A stretch of 64,000 bases of DNA from Paenibacillus sp. CF384 (GTDB taxonomy: Bacteria > Bacillota > Bacilli > Paenibacillales > Paenibacillaceae). The DNA is taken from assembly GCF_900106745.1 (NCBI RefSeq), contig NZ_FNNV01000008.1, positions 205,835 to 269,834 of the forward strand. Reading direction: 5' to 3'. The position numbers and the translations under genes were made by a program. The notes below the pieces were generated by a model. That model saw only the letters and a list, made by a program, of their open reading frames with translations, had not been told where the DNA came from and did no database searches. Each line of letters begins with the position of its first letter. Position 1 is the first letter of the stretch. This document shows positions 43,534 through 51,545 of this stretch, piece after piece.

Positions 43534-43578
43534 ACGGATGTAGAGTCCATCAACGACGAGCGAAAGTGAGGGATTGTC

Positions 43579-45882
43579 ATGTCCAAGCTATTCGAACCGG
43601 TCAGCGGCTTGTTGACCGTACCCTATGAACCGAACGAGGCATCCGAGCTGCGTGAGAATCCGCCGCGATTCACATGGATGCCCGCGAAACCGGATGAAGA
43701 TCGGTATATGCTGCAGGTTTCGGCTTCTGAACGTTTCGAAGCGGATCAGGCGGAGACCATCGGACCTATTCCCTATAATTTCTATACGCCGGATCACGTC
43801 TATGAGCCGGGAATCTATTATTGGCGTTATGCGCTGGTAGCAGCAGGAGCGTCAGAGCAGTCGGATTGGAGCCGGGTGAGGACATTCACCGTCCCGGCTT
43901 CTATTCCGGAAACACCGCTGCCCGCGCCGGGAGCAAGATATGACGAGACGAGCTTCGCTCATCCTCGGCTGTGGCTTGATGGCCATCGAGTGGAAGCACT
44001 CCGAGGCCGTATCCGGGAGGATGGTTCGACCTGCGGCTTCGATGTTTTCTACGAGAAGTCGGTCAGGCCTTGGATGGAAAGAACGCTCATCGCCGAGCCG
44101 GAGCGATACCCGGATAATAAGCGCGTTGCCAAGCTATGGCGCCGGATGTATATGGACTGCCAAGAGACGCTGTATGCGATTCGTCATCTAAGTGTAGCCG
44201 GTGTATTGCTCGAGGATGAACCTATCGTGGAACAAGCTAAGCGTTGGTTGCTGCACGTGATTTCTTGGGATCCGCAAGGAACGACTTCGCGGGACTACAA
44301 CGATGAAGCTGCGTTTCGCATCGCCCAAGCAGTGGCTTGGGGATACGATTGGCTGCATGGGTACTTATCGGAGGAGGAACGGTCGGCGATTCGGGCGAAT
44401 TTGCTTGTCCGCACGGAGCAGGTAGCTTTTCACGTTATCGAACGCTCGCGCATTCATCGTGTTCCGTACGACAGCCATGCGGTACGGTCGCTTTCCTCCG
44501 TCCTTGTGCCGGCATGTATCGCCATGCTGCATGAAGAGCCGAAGGCCCGGGAATGGCTGGATTATACGCTGGAATATTACGCGTGTCTGTATTCCCCTTG
44601 GGGCGGTCAAGATGGGGGATGGGCGGAAGGACCGATGTATTGGACGACAGGGCTTGCCTATCTAATCGACGCTTTTAATCTTATTCGGCAGTATGTCGGC
44701 ATCGATTTGTTTGAACGGCCTTTCTTTATGAGTACAGGCGATTTCCCCCTATATGTACAAAGCCCGGATACGGTACGAGCAAGCTTCGGCGATCAGTCCA
44801 CGCTTGGTGAGCCGCCGAGCCTGAAGACGGCGTATAACATTCGCCAATTCGCGGGCTTAACGGGCAACGGGCTGTACCAGTGGTATTACGAGCAGGTCAA
44901 AGAGCGGGATAAAGACGCTGACAGCAAGTTTTATAACTACGGCTGGTGGGATTTCCGGTTTGACGATTTACTCTATGCTCATGATTATCCCGCTGTCGAG
45001 CCCCTCGCTCCCGAACCGGGGAGGATTGAGCCCGTCAAGTGGTTTCGAGATGTAGGCTGGGTCGCCTTTCATCGGCGAATGGACGATCCGAGTGAGCATA
45101 TCCAGCTGATCGTCAAGAGCAGTTCTTATGGGTCGATCAGCCATAGCCATGGCGATCAGAACGGCTTCCTGCTTCATGCCTTCGGTGAACCGATTGCCAT
45201 TGACAGCGGCTACTATGTTGCTCATGGAAGTACGATGCACCGCAATTGGCGGAGGCAGACGATCTCGAAAAACAACTTACTTATTGATGGCAAAGGCCAG
45301 TACGCCGGCGCGGATAAAGTGCTTTGCAAGGAAGCCTATGGCCTCGTGGAAGAGGTCTCCTCGAAGCCGGGATTTGCGAGTGTCCGAATGAACGCGACAG
45401 AGGCGTACCGTGCGACAGTGCCGTATTTAAAGCAATTCGTGCGTGAGGTGTATTGGCTGGACGATACATATGCCGTCATCGTGGACGCTGTTGACCTCGA
45501 TCAGCCGGGCCGCGTGACCTGGCTTATGCATACTCTTCAGCAGATGGAACTGAAGGGGCAAACATTCCGTGCGATTGGTGCCAAAGCGGAAATGGATGGC
45601 AGATTCGTGTATGCCTCGTCCGGCGATCTGACGCTTCGACAGCACGATCAGTTCACCGATGTGGATCCTTCTGAATACGAAGGGCTCGCAAATCAGTGGC
45701 ATCTGTTGGCTGAAACCAAGGAAGCGAAGAGCCATCGTATCGTCACGCTGTTAGTTCCAATGAAGAAGGGCGAGGATAAGTTCGTTTCCTATTTCATCGA
45801 CGATCAGGATCATGGCATTTATCTCTACTTTACGAATGAAGACGGCGCGACCCGCATGATCGCGGTACCCAAAGCATATTGA
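43579..45882 (+). CDS. heparinase II/III-family polysaccharide lyase-like enzyme with DUF4962 N-terminal part
   Basis: The 767-residue protein has no signal peptide, so it acts on imported oligosaccharides. An N-terminal Ig/FN3-like region (about 1-110: PPRFTWMPAKPDEDRYMLQVS; WRYALVAAG) precedes an alpha/alpha toroid (about 120-480) and a C-terminal beta-sandwich (about 490-767) with the heparinase II/III signature SHSHGDQNGFLLHAFGEP and IAIDSGYY. Candidate catalytic residues are His in SHGD and Tyr/His in RVPYDSHAVRS. Such lyases make 4,5-unsaturated uronates from uronan or glycosaminoglycan chains; the exact family and substrate are not decided by sequence alone. ATG 43579 has AAGTGAGGG upstream. 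Confidence 0.82.
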   Translation: MSKLFEPVSGLLTVPYEPNEASELRENPPRFTWMPAKPDEDRYMLQVSASERFEADQAETIGPIPYNFYTPDHVYEPGIYYWRYALVAAGASEQSDWSRVRTFTVPASIPETPLPAPGARYDETSFAHPRLWLDGHRVEALRGRIREDGSTCGFDVFYEKSVRPWMERTLIAEPERYPDNKRVAKLWRRMYMDCQETLYAIRHLSVAGVLLEDEPIVEQAKRWLLHVISWDPQGTTSRDYNDEAAFRIAQAVAWGYDWLHGYLSEEERSAIRANLLVRTEQVAFHVIERSRIHRVPYDSHAVRSLSSVLVPACIAMLHEEPKAREWLDYTLEYYACLYSPWGGQDGGWAEGPMYWTTGLAYLIDAFNLIRQYVGIDLFERPFFMSTGDFPLYVQSPDTVRASFGDQSTLGEPPSLKTAYNIRQFAGLTGNGLYQWYYEQVKERDKDADSKFYNYGWWDFRFDDLLYAHDYPAVEPLAPEPGRIEPVKWFRDVGWVAFHRRMDDPSEHIQLIVKSSSYGSISHSHGDQNGFLLHAFGEPIAIDSGYYVAHGSTMHRNWRRQTISKNNLLIDGKGQYAGADKVLCKEAYGLVEEVSSKPGFASVRMNATEAYRATVPYLKQFVREVYWLDDTYAVIVDAVDLDQPGRVTWLMHTLQQMELKGQTFRAIGAKAEMDGRFVYASSGDLTLRQHDQFTDVDPSEYEGLANQWHLLAETKEAKSHRIVTLLVPMKKGEDKFVSYFIDDQDHGIYLYFTNEDGATRMIAVPKAY

Positions 45883-45907
45883 TCAGCTGAAGGAGGCATA
45901 GAAGAGC

Positions 45908-46222
45908 ATGAGCAACATAGGAGCATGGGAAGCGGCGGAGCCGGGCGTGACTCGCAAAATATTGCGGGCCGATGGCGGTCTTATGATGATGGAAGTGCAT
46001 TTTATAAGCGGCGCGGAAGGCTACGAGCATGACCATCCGCATGAGCAAATGTCCTATTGCCTCAAAGGGGCAATGGCATTCACCATCGATGGAATAGAGA
46101 CGGTAATCAGGCAAGGCGAAACGATCTATATCCCCAGCGGTGCCAGGCACGGCGCAAAGGCGCTGGAGCCGTCCGCACTGTTGGATACGTTCACGCCGAT
46201 CCGCCAGGATTTAGTGAAGTAA
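45908..46222 (+). CDS. kdgF: KdgF-like cupin, unsaturated uronate linearising protein
   Basis: The 104-residue single cupin domain has metal ligands in HDHPHEQMSYCLKG (His, His, Glu or Gln) and a distal His in PSGARHGAKALE; the ending LLDTFTPIRQDLV is the KdgF family hallmark. KdgF turns 4,5-unsaturated galacturonate or mannuronate/guluronate into the linear keto form. It directly follows the lyase gene by 26 bases (AAGGAGG site before ATG 45908), which supports a function on lyase products. Confidence 0.88.
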   Translation: MSNIGAWEAAEPGVTRKILRADGGLMMMEVHFISGAEGYEHDHPHEQMSYCLKGAMAFTIDGIETVIRQGETIYIPSGARHGAKALEPSALLDTFTPIRQDLVK

Positions 46223-46357
46223 GCAAGACCTATACGATCAGATGGAAGAAGTTCGGTGTTCGCGGCAGGCAGCGTGAATGCGGGGCTTCTTTTTTGATGA
46301 TGAAGAGAAGGGAGCTGAACCCTTTAGAAATGGTTTTGCAACCTTTCCAGCAATCTA

Positions 46358-46392
46358 TTGTATACATATTGTGTACACATTTAATATATGAT
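46358..46392 (+). promoter_or_regulatory. promoter with two tandem palindromic operators
   Basis: TTGTATACA (46358-46366) and TTGTGTACACA (46369-46379) contain two palindromes, TGTATACA and TGTGTACACA, with centres 12 bases apart. TTGTAT can serve as -35 with TTAATA (46381-46386) as -10 at 17 bp; TATGAT at 46387 is an alternative. This resembles a repressor site of a GntR- or LacI-like regulator in front of the GH140-like gene. No regulator gene is next to it. Confidence 0.5.
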
Positions 46393-46446
46393 AGGCTGAG
46401 AGTACAACGAGAATTTGCCAATCGATAACTTATACCGGGAGCGTGA

Positions 46447-47760
46447 GTGAAGAGGATGTCGAGCACGTTGCAGCAGTTGAAGGTCAGCGATAACAAGAGG
46501 TTTTTGATGCAAGCGGACGGTACGCCGTTTTTTTGGCTTGGGGATACGGCTTGGGAGCTGTTTCATAGATTAAGCCGCGAGGATGCGGATGAATATTTGA
46601 AAGGTAGAGCAGAGCAGAAGTTCAACGTGGTTCAGATCGTTGCACTGGCCGAGTTCGAAGGGCTGACCGTCGATAATGTGTACGGACGCCGTCCGCTGAA
46701 GCAGAATGCTGAGGGGAACTATGATCCAACCCTACCCGATTTAGATGGCGAAGATAACTATTGGAGCCATGTCGATTATGTAGTGGATCGTGCGGCGGAG
46801 TACGGCATCTACGTAGCTTTCCTGCCTACTTGGGGCGATAAGTACAATGTAGCTTGGGGCAAAGGGCCGGCTGTCTTCAATGGAGATAATGCGAGAGTTT
46901 ACGGACAATGGCTAGGTGAGCGTTACAAGGATCGCTCGAACATCATTTGGGTGCTTGGCGGTGACCGTCCACTGCAAACGCTTGAGCATTTCGAGGTTAA
47001 TAATGAGCTGGCTGCGGGACTACGGGAAGGCGATGGCGGTCGTAATCTGATTACCTTCCATCCGTGCGGCGATACGTCCTCTTCGCGCCATCTGCATGAT
47101 GCGTCATGGTTGGATTTTAATATGATCCAATCCGGGCATCATGAGATCATTCGCGTCAATTATAAGCATGTAAGTGCGGATTACAATAAACTGCCGGTTA
47201 AGCCGACATTCGATGCGGAGCCTTGCTACGAGGATCATCCGATCAATTTCAAAGCAGTGAACGGCTACTTCGATCAAGCGGATGTACGGATCGGAGCCTA
47301 TTATGCGGTGTTCTCCGGTGGCTTTGGGCATACGTATGGGCACCATTCCATCTGGTCGATGACAACGAAGCCGGAGCCTTATTTCATTATGAACTGGAGA
47401 CAAGCGCTTCACCGTCCAGGCGCGCAGCAGATGCAGCATGTGCGGAATCTAATTGAATCTGTCTCCTTCTTCGACCGGGTGCCGGATCAAAGCTTGATTG
47501 CCGAGAACTATGAAGGCGCCAATTACATGGTAGCTACTCGCGGCGAGAATTACGGCTTCATCTACAGCCCGAACGGTCTGCCATTCCGCGCAGCGCTCGG
47601 TATTCTACAAGGAAGCCGCATCGAAGCTTCATGGTTCGACCCTCGGACAGGGGAGTACAGCGGAATCGGCGAGTTCGACAACAGCGGCGAAGAAACGTTC
47701 ACACCGCCGATCAGCGGCAGAGGGAATGACTGGGTACTGGTGCTGAAAGTCGCGAAATAA
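46447..47760 (+). CDS. DUF4038 / GH140-like glycoside hydrolase
   Basis: The 437-residue (beta/alpha)8 protein has no signal peptide. It contains LKVSDNKRFLMQADGTPFFWLGDTAWELFHRLSR, the typical DUF4038 start. GDRP after NIIWVLGG holds the likely acid/base Asp region, and PTFDAEPCYED the nucleophile region. The C-terminal small beta-domain (SRIEASWFDPRTGEYSGIGEF) is the DUF5060-like "putative collagen-binding" domain. GH140 members are apiosidases, but this clade is broad and the substrate here is unknown. Start GTG 46447 after GGGAG. Confidence 0.82.
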   Translation: MKRMSSTLQQLKVSDNKRFLMQADGTPFFWLGDTAWELFHRLSREDADEYLKGRAEQKFNVVQIVALAEFEGLTVDNVYGRRPLKQNAEGNYDPTLPDLDGEDNYWSHVDYVVDRAAEYGIYVAFLPTWGDKYNVAWGKGPAVFNGDNARVYGQWLGERYKDRSNIIWVLGGDRPLQTLEHFEVNNELAAGLREGDGGRNLITFHPCGDTSSSRHLHDASWLDFNMIQSGHHEIIRVNYKHVSADYNKLPVKPTFDAEPCYEDHPINFKAVNGYFDQADVRIGAYYAVFSGGFGHTYGHHSIWSMTTKPEPYFIMNWRQALHRPGAQQMQHVRNLIESVSFFDRVPDQSLIAENYEGANYMVATRGENYGFIYSPNGLPFRAALGILQGSRIEASWFDPRTGEYSGIGEFDNSGEETFTPPISGRGNDWVLVLKVAK

Positions 47761-47811
47761 GCATCCGACACTACTAATCCTTCACTGCTCCTCCCGCACT
47801 AATCAATAGAT

Positions 47812-47854
47812 ACGCCTGTTATTATGCCCCCAGGGCATAGTGACAGGCGTTTTG
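47812..47854 (+). terminator. rho-independent terminator
   Basis: ACGCCTGT-tatt-ATGCCC-cca-GGGCAT-agtg-ACAGGCGT with TTTTGTC, downstream of the GH140-like gene. Confidence 0.85.
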
Positions 47855-47930
47855 TCGTTCATCAGCAAATGGTACGGAAACCAGTATGAAAAACCACATT
47901 TTAATATATTCGTGTCCGAATGGCGTGCTC

Positions 47931-47936
47931 TATGAT
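47931..47936 (+). promoter_or_regulatory. candidate -10 of the GH32 gene
   Basis: TATGATGATG at 47931 is the same -10 context as at 49514 and 56847 in this locus. No -35 is seen; the upstream sequence is AT-rich (TTTTAATATATTCG) but does not align without gaps to the two others. Confidence 0.45.
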
Positions 47937-47980
47937 GATGGTGTCTCGTCTCACTATGCAAATAAAGGAGCAAAGATAAG

Positions 47981-49405
47981 ATGAACCTCTATCGTCCGAT
48001 CTATCACTTTCTGCCGCCTGGCAACTGGATGAACGATCCTAACGGCTTGCTTTATTACCAAGGAGAATATCATGTGTTCTATCAATACAACCCGAACGGC
48101 GATACTTGGGGAACGATTCATTGGGGTCATGCGAAAAGCCGCGATTTAATCCATTGGGAACATCTTCCGGTCGCGTTGACCCCTTCAACGGAACAAGGGG
48201 AAGAGCATTGTTTCTCGGGCTGCGCCGTGCTCGGACCGGAAGGCGTTCCAACTCTGTTCTATACAAGCATTGGCAGCAGCGTGGAGCGGGGATACGAGGA
48301 TGGGGCAGAGCAATGGATGGCCGTGAGCACGGACGGGATGATGACCTGGCACAAGTATCCGGGGAATCCGGTCCTGTCGAAGGACATTCACGGAGAGCTG
48401 AATATTCGCGATTGGCGCGACCCTTACATCTGGAAACACGGCGAGAGCTGGCTGATGGTCATCGGGGGAAAACATAACGGCAAAGGCTGTGCCATGATCT
48501 ATGGTTCGGATGATCTGAAATCATGGAAACTTCTGAATAAGTTAATGGAAGCTCAGCGCACGGAAGAGTATCTATGGGAATGCCCGATATTCTTCCCGCT
48601 GGATGGCAAATATGTATTGATTTACTCTCCCAAGGACGCAGTCCGCTATTATACGGGGACGTTTAACGACGACTTTACATTTACGCCAGAGCGGCATGGG
48701 ATACTCGATCCCAGTGGTTGGGAAGGTTTCTATGCGCCGAATGTGATGGAGGATGGCGAGGGCCGGAAATTGTTATGGGCGTGGATGCCCGAATTCGCGC
48801 GTGGACAATTCGATGGTGCGAAGGGATGGGCAGGCGCGCTGACGCTTCCCCGGGAACTGTCGCTGACAGCGAGCGGTGCACTCCGTATGGAGCCGGCCAA
48901 GGAACTCAAACAGCTGCGCGGAGCGTACGAGAGCACAAGCAACCTGACGTTGAGCGGCGGCCAAACATGCACACTGAATACGAGGGGGAGAGCGTTCGAG
49001 CTGCTTGCTGAAATCGAATGGACAGATGCGGACTCCACTTTCGGATTCAAGCTGCTGCATGGGGAGGACGACGAAGAAGCGACGCTCATCCTATTTGATC
49101 CAAGTCAGCAGCGTTTTACCATAGACCGCTCTCGTTCAAGCCTTTCACCTTCGACACATCGCATGGAGCTGCAGGCGGAAATGAATTGGCAGGCCGGAGA
49201 TACAACCACCGTACATATTTTCCTGGACCATTCATTGCTGGAAGTGTTCGCCAGCTATGAATCTTGTATTTCAACACGGATGTATCCACTTTCGGAAGAT
49301 AGCGATAGAATCAGCGTCATTGCAGGCAGCGGCAGCGTCACATTCCGTTCGCTGCAGGTCTGGACGCTTCCTTCCATATGGCCTGAGCAGCACGAACCCG
49401 GATAA
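47981..49405 (+). CDS. GH32 beta-fructosidase (levanase/sucrose-6-P hydrolase type), intracellular
   Basis: The 474-residue protein has the GH32 five-bladed propeller (about 5-320) and a C-terminal beta-sandwich. Nucleophile Asp19 is in NWMNDPNG, the transition-state Asp in WRDPYIW (146-148) and acid/base Glu200 in WECPIFF. There is no signal peptide, so it hydrolyses imported fructo-oligosaccharides or sucrose-type substrates. ATG 47981 has AAAGGAGC upstream. The downstream ABC set and TCS probably form the uptake system. Confidence 0.93.
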   Translation: MNLYRPIYHFLPPGNWMNDPNGLLYYQGEYHVFYQYNPNGDTWGTIHWGHAKSRDLIHWEHLPVALTPSTEQGEEHCFSGCAVLGPEGVPTLFYTSIGSSVERGYEDGAEQWMAVSTDGMMTWHKYPGNPVLSKDIHGELNIRDWRDPYIWKHGESWLMVIGGKHNGKGCAMIYGSDDLKSWKLLNKLMEAQRTEEYLWECPIFFPLDGKYVLIYSPKDAVRYYTGTFNDDFTFTPERHGILDPSGWEGFYAPNVMEDGEGRKLLWAWMPEFARGQFDGAKGWAGALTLPRELSLTASGALRMEPAKELKQLRGAYESTSNLTLSGGQTCTLNTRGRAFELLAEIEWTDADSTFGFKLLHGEDDEEATLILFDPSQQRFTIDRSRSSLSPSTHRMELQAEMNWQAGDTTTVHIFLDHSLLEVFASYESCISTRMYPLSEDSDRISVIAGSGSVTFRSLQVWTLPSIWPEQHEPG

Positions 49406-49421
49406 CCATCCGGGTTCGTGC
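49390..49421 (+). terminator. terminator hairpin overlapping the GH32 stop codon
   Basis: GCACGAACCCGGAT-aacc-ATCCGGGTTCGTGC, a 14-bp perfect stem that includes the last codons; only CTATTT follows, so the T-run is weak. Confidence 0.75.
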
Positions 49422-49458
49422 TATTTCACCGGCGAGAGCTGCTTCACCTCAAAAAGAG

Positions 49459-49519
49459 CGTTTTCAAACATGAATGTCCGCTAATTTGGATATTTCCCGA
49501 GAGAGTCGTGAGCTATGAT
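49459..49519 (+). promoter_or_regulatory. promoter of the third permease operon, CGTTTTC/GTCCG block
   Basis: CGTTTTC at 49459, GTCCG at 49476 and -10 TATGAT at 49514-49519. The block aligns to 56791-56852 before the ADP-ribosylglycohydrolase gene: CGTTTTC and GTCCG spaced 17 bases in both, an AT-rich stretch ending in TATnT, and TATGATGA 55-56 bases from the block start. No -35 hexamer. Candidate binding site for the YesN-type regulator at 53380. Confidence 0.65.
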
Positions 49520-49581
49520 GAATACAACAATTGAATCCGCTTTCAATGCAGCGAGGAAAGGCCAGAGAGGATGACCAGCAT

Positions 49582-50547
49582 ATGAATCATATCCCGGGAG
49601 AGTTACTGCCGGCAGCTTCCCCACCTATTCATCGAAGAACCCACATTTGGAGGAAGATCAAGAGGCAGAAGATATTGCTGCTCTTCAGCCTCCCGTTTGC
49701 GATTTGGGCAGCCGTATTCTGCTATGCTCCGATATGGGGCTGGATCATGGCGTTCCAGGACTACAATCCCGGTAAGGGAGTGACGGGCAGCCCTTGGGTT
49801 GGCCTCAAGCATTTCCAAGCCTTCTTCCAAGAAGAAATGCTCTATATACTGCTTCGGAACACGATTGCGATCAGTGTTCTGAATATCATAGTAGGTACAT
49901 TCGGAGCGGTTGCCCTTGCGCTGCTGCTGAATGAAGTGAAGGGTGTTTTCTTCAAACGGACGGTTCAAACCGTATCCTACCTACCCTATTTCATTTCGTA
50001 TGTCGTAGTCGCCAACCTGTTCCTGACGCTGCTCTCACCTTCGGATGGGACGGTTAACCGCATTTTGTTGAAGCTTGGTCTGATCGATAAGCCGATCTTC
50101 TTCTTCGCCGAGCCGCATTTGTTCTGGGTGCTCGTCGTACTCATCAACGTTTGGAAAAATATCGGCTGGGACGCAATTATCTACATTGCAGCTATGTCGT
50201 CGGTAGACACGGAATTGTACGACGCAGCCAGTGTAGACGGAGCGGGACGTTGGAGGAAAATGTGGCATATCACCTTACCGTGTATCCGTCCGACGATTGT
50301 GGTGCTGCTCGTGCTTAGCACAAGCGGAATCCTAAATGCAGGCTTCGATCCATCCTATTTGCTCGGCAATCCAATGGTACATGACTATTCCGAAGTCATT
50401 GATACGTACGTATACCGCATGGGACTAGGTAATGCGATGTACTCATACGCAACTGCGATTGGCCTGTTCCGATTGTTGGTATCGCTGGTGCTCCTGTATC
50501 TGGTAAATCGCATGGCGAAGAAGCTGGGCGAGGATAACGTGCTATGA
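49582..50547 (+). CDS. sugar ABC transporter permease, LplB-like (fructan-type locus)
   Basis: The 321-residue protein has six membrane helices; starts with ILLLFSLPFAIWAAVFCYAPIWGWIMAFQDY. EAA loop: VDTELYDAASVDGAGRWRKMW. A hydrophilic N-terminus of about 35 residues precedes helix 1. ATG 49582 is preceded by GAGAGG, whereas TTG 49531 has no site. Cotranscribed with the next permease and binding protein. Confidence 0.92.
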   Translation: MNHIPGELLPAASPPIHRRTHIWRKIKRQKILLLFSLPFAIWAAVFCYAPIWGWIMAFQDYNPGKGVTGSPWVGLKHFQAFFQEEMLYILLRNTIAISVLNIIVGTFGAVALALLLNEVKGVFFKRTVQTVSYLPYFISYVVVANLFLTLLSPSDGTVNRILLKLGLIDKPIFFFAEPHLFWVLVVLINVWKNIGWDAIIYIAAMSSVDTELYDAASVDGAGRWRKMWHITLPCIRPTIVVLLVLSTSGILNAGFDPSYLLGNPMVHDYSEVIDTYVYRMGLGNAMYSYATAIGLFRLLVSLVLLYLVNRMAKKLGEDNVL

Positions 50548-50563
50548 AGAGAGGGACAAGACG

Positions 50564-51451
50564 ATGAAAATGAGATGGCAGGATGCTGCGTTCGATGTCT
50601 TTAACATAGGTGTCCTTACGATATTGATGGTTGTTACGTTGTATCCGTTCCTACATGTGCTTGCTTTCTCACTTAATGATGCTGTGGATTCCATGCGTGG
50701 AGGGCTGACGGTGTGGCCTCGCAAATTCACGTTTGCAAATTACGGTGTCATCTTCCGCTACGATGCCTTAATCGATGCTTCCGTCATGAGTGTGCTGCGG
50801 ACCGTCGTCGGGACGGTAACCTCGGTCTTATGTACGGCGATGCTGGCTTACTCGTTATGTAAGAAGGATCTGATCGGATACAAGTTTTTCAATTCGCTGT
50901 TCATTATGACCATGTTCCTCTACGGCGGCTTGATCCCTACGTTTATTCTGTTTAAGACGATCCACATCTATAATTCGTTCTGGGTCTACATTATCCCGGG
51001 CCTGATCAGCGCCTTCAATATGATCCTCCTTCGCACGAATTTCAAAGCCATTCCGGAATCGCTGATCGAATCCGCTTATATCGACGGAGCTAACGATATT
51101 TATGTATTCTTCCGAATCATCCTGCCGCTATCGACGCCGATTATCGCCACGATTGGCCTGTTCGTTGCCGTCGGGCAATGGAACTCTTGGCAGGACACGC
51201 TGTTCTTCACGGTCAATGGCAAGCTGCAGACGCTCCAATACGTGCTGATGAAAATTTTGAATCAGACCGAGGCCGGCGCGATGATCAATCAGATGAAATC
51301 CAGCATGGCCCGCCGAGGGATGGTCAAAGTCACGCCTGAAGCCGTCAAGATGGCGATTACGATGGTCGCAACGGTGCCCATACTGTGCGTGTACCCATTC
51401 ATTCAGAAATATTTCGTCAAAGGTATGCTGCTCGGCTCCATAAAGGGGTAA
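50564..51451 (+). CDS. sugar ABC transporter permease, LplC/YtcP-like (fructan-type locus)
   Basis: The 295-residue protein has six membrane helices, EAA loop IPESLIESAYIDGANDIYVFFRIILPL and C-terminus FIQKYFVKGMLLGSIKG. It starts 16 bases after its partner (AGAGGGAC site). The segment GAMINQMKSSMARRGMVKVTPEAVK before the last helix is longer than in the two other homologues of the window. Confidence 0.92.
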   Translation: MKMRWQDAAFDVFNIGVLTILMVVTLYPFLHVLAFSLNDAVDSMRGGLTVWPRKFTFANYGVIFRYDALIDASVMSVLRTVVGTVTSVLCTAMLAYSLCKKDLIGYKFFNSLFIMTMFLYGGLIPTFILFKTIHIYNSFWVYIIPGLISAFNMILLRTNFKAIPESLIESAYIDGANDIYVFFRIILPLSTPIIATIGLFVAVGQWNSWQDTLFFTVNGKLQTLQYVLMKILNQTEAGAMINQMKSSMARRGMVKVTPEAVKMAITMVATVPILCVYPFIQKYFVKGMLLGSIKG

Positions 51452-51545
51452 TCGGTTAAATTCGGGGCTGTTCGTCCTCCTAGAGGATTTGTAATAGCAT
51501 AATAGTCAAAGAGAATTTACACTAATGGGGGAGGTTAGGTTTCAC

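Noticed and set aside
47875..47940. GH32 promoter as third copy of the CGTTTTC/GTCCG block
   Set aside because: Only the -10 TATGATGA matches at the right place; GTCCG occurs at another distance and the upstream part does not align without gaps.
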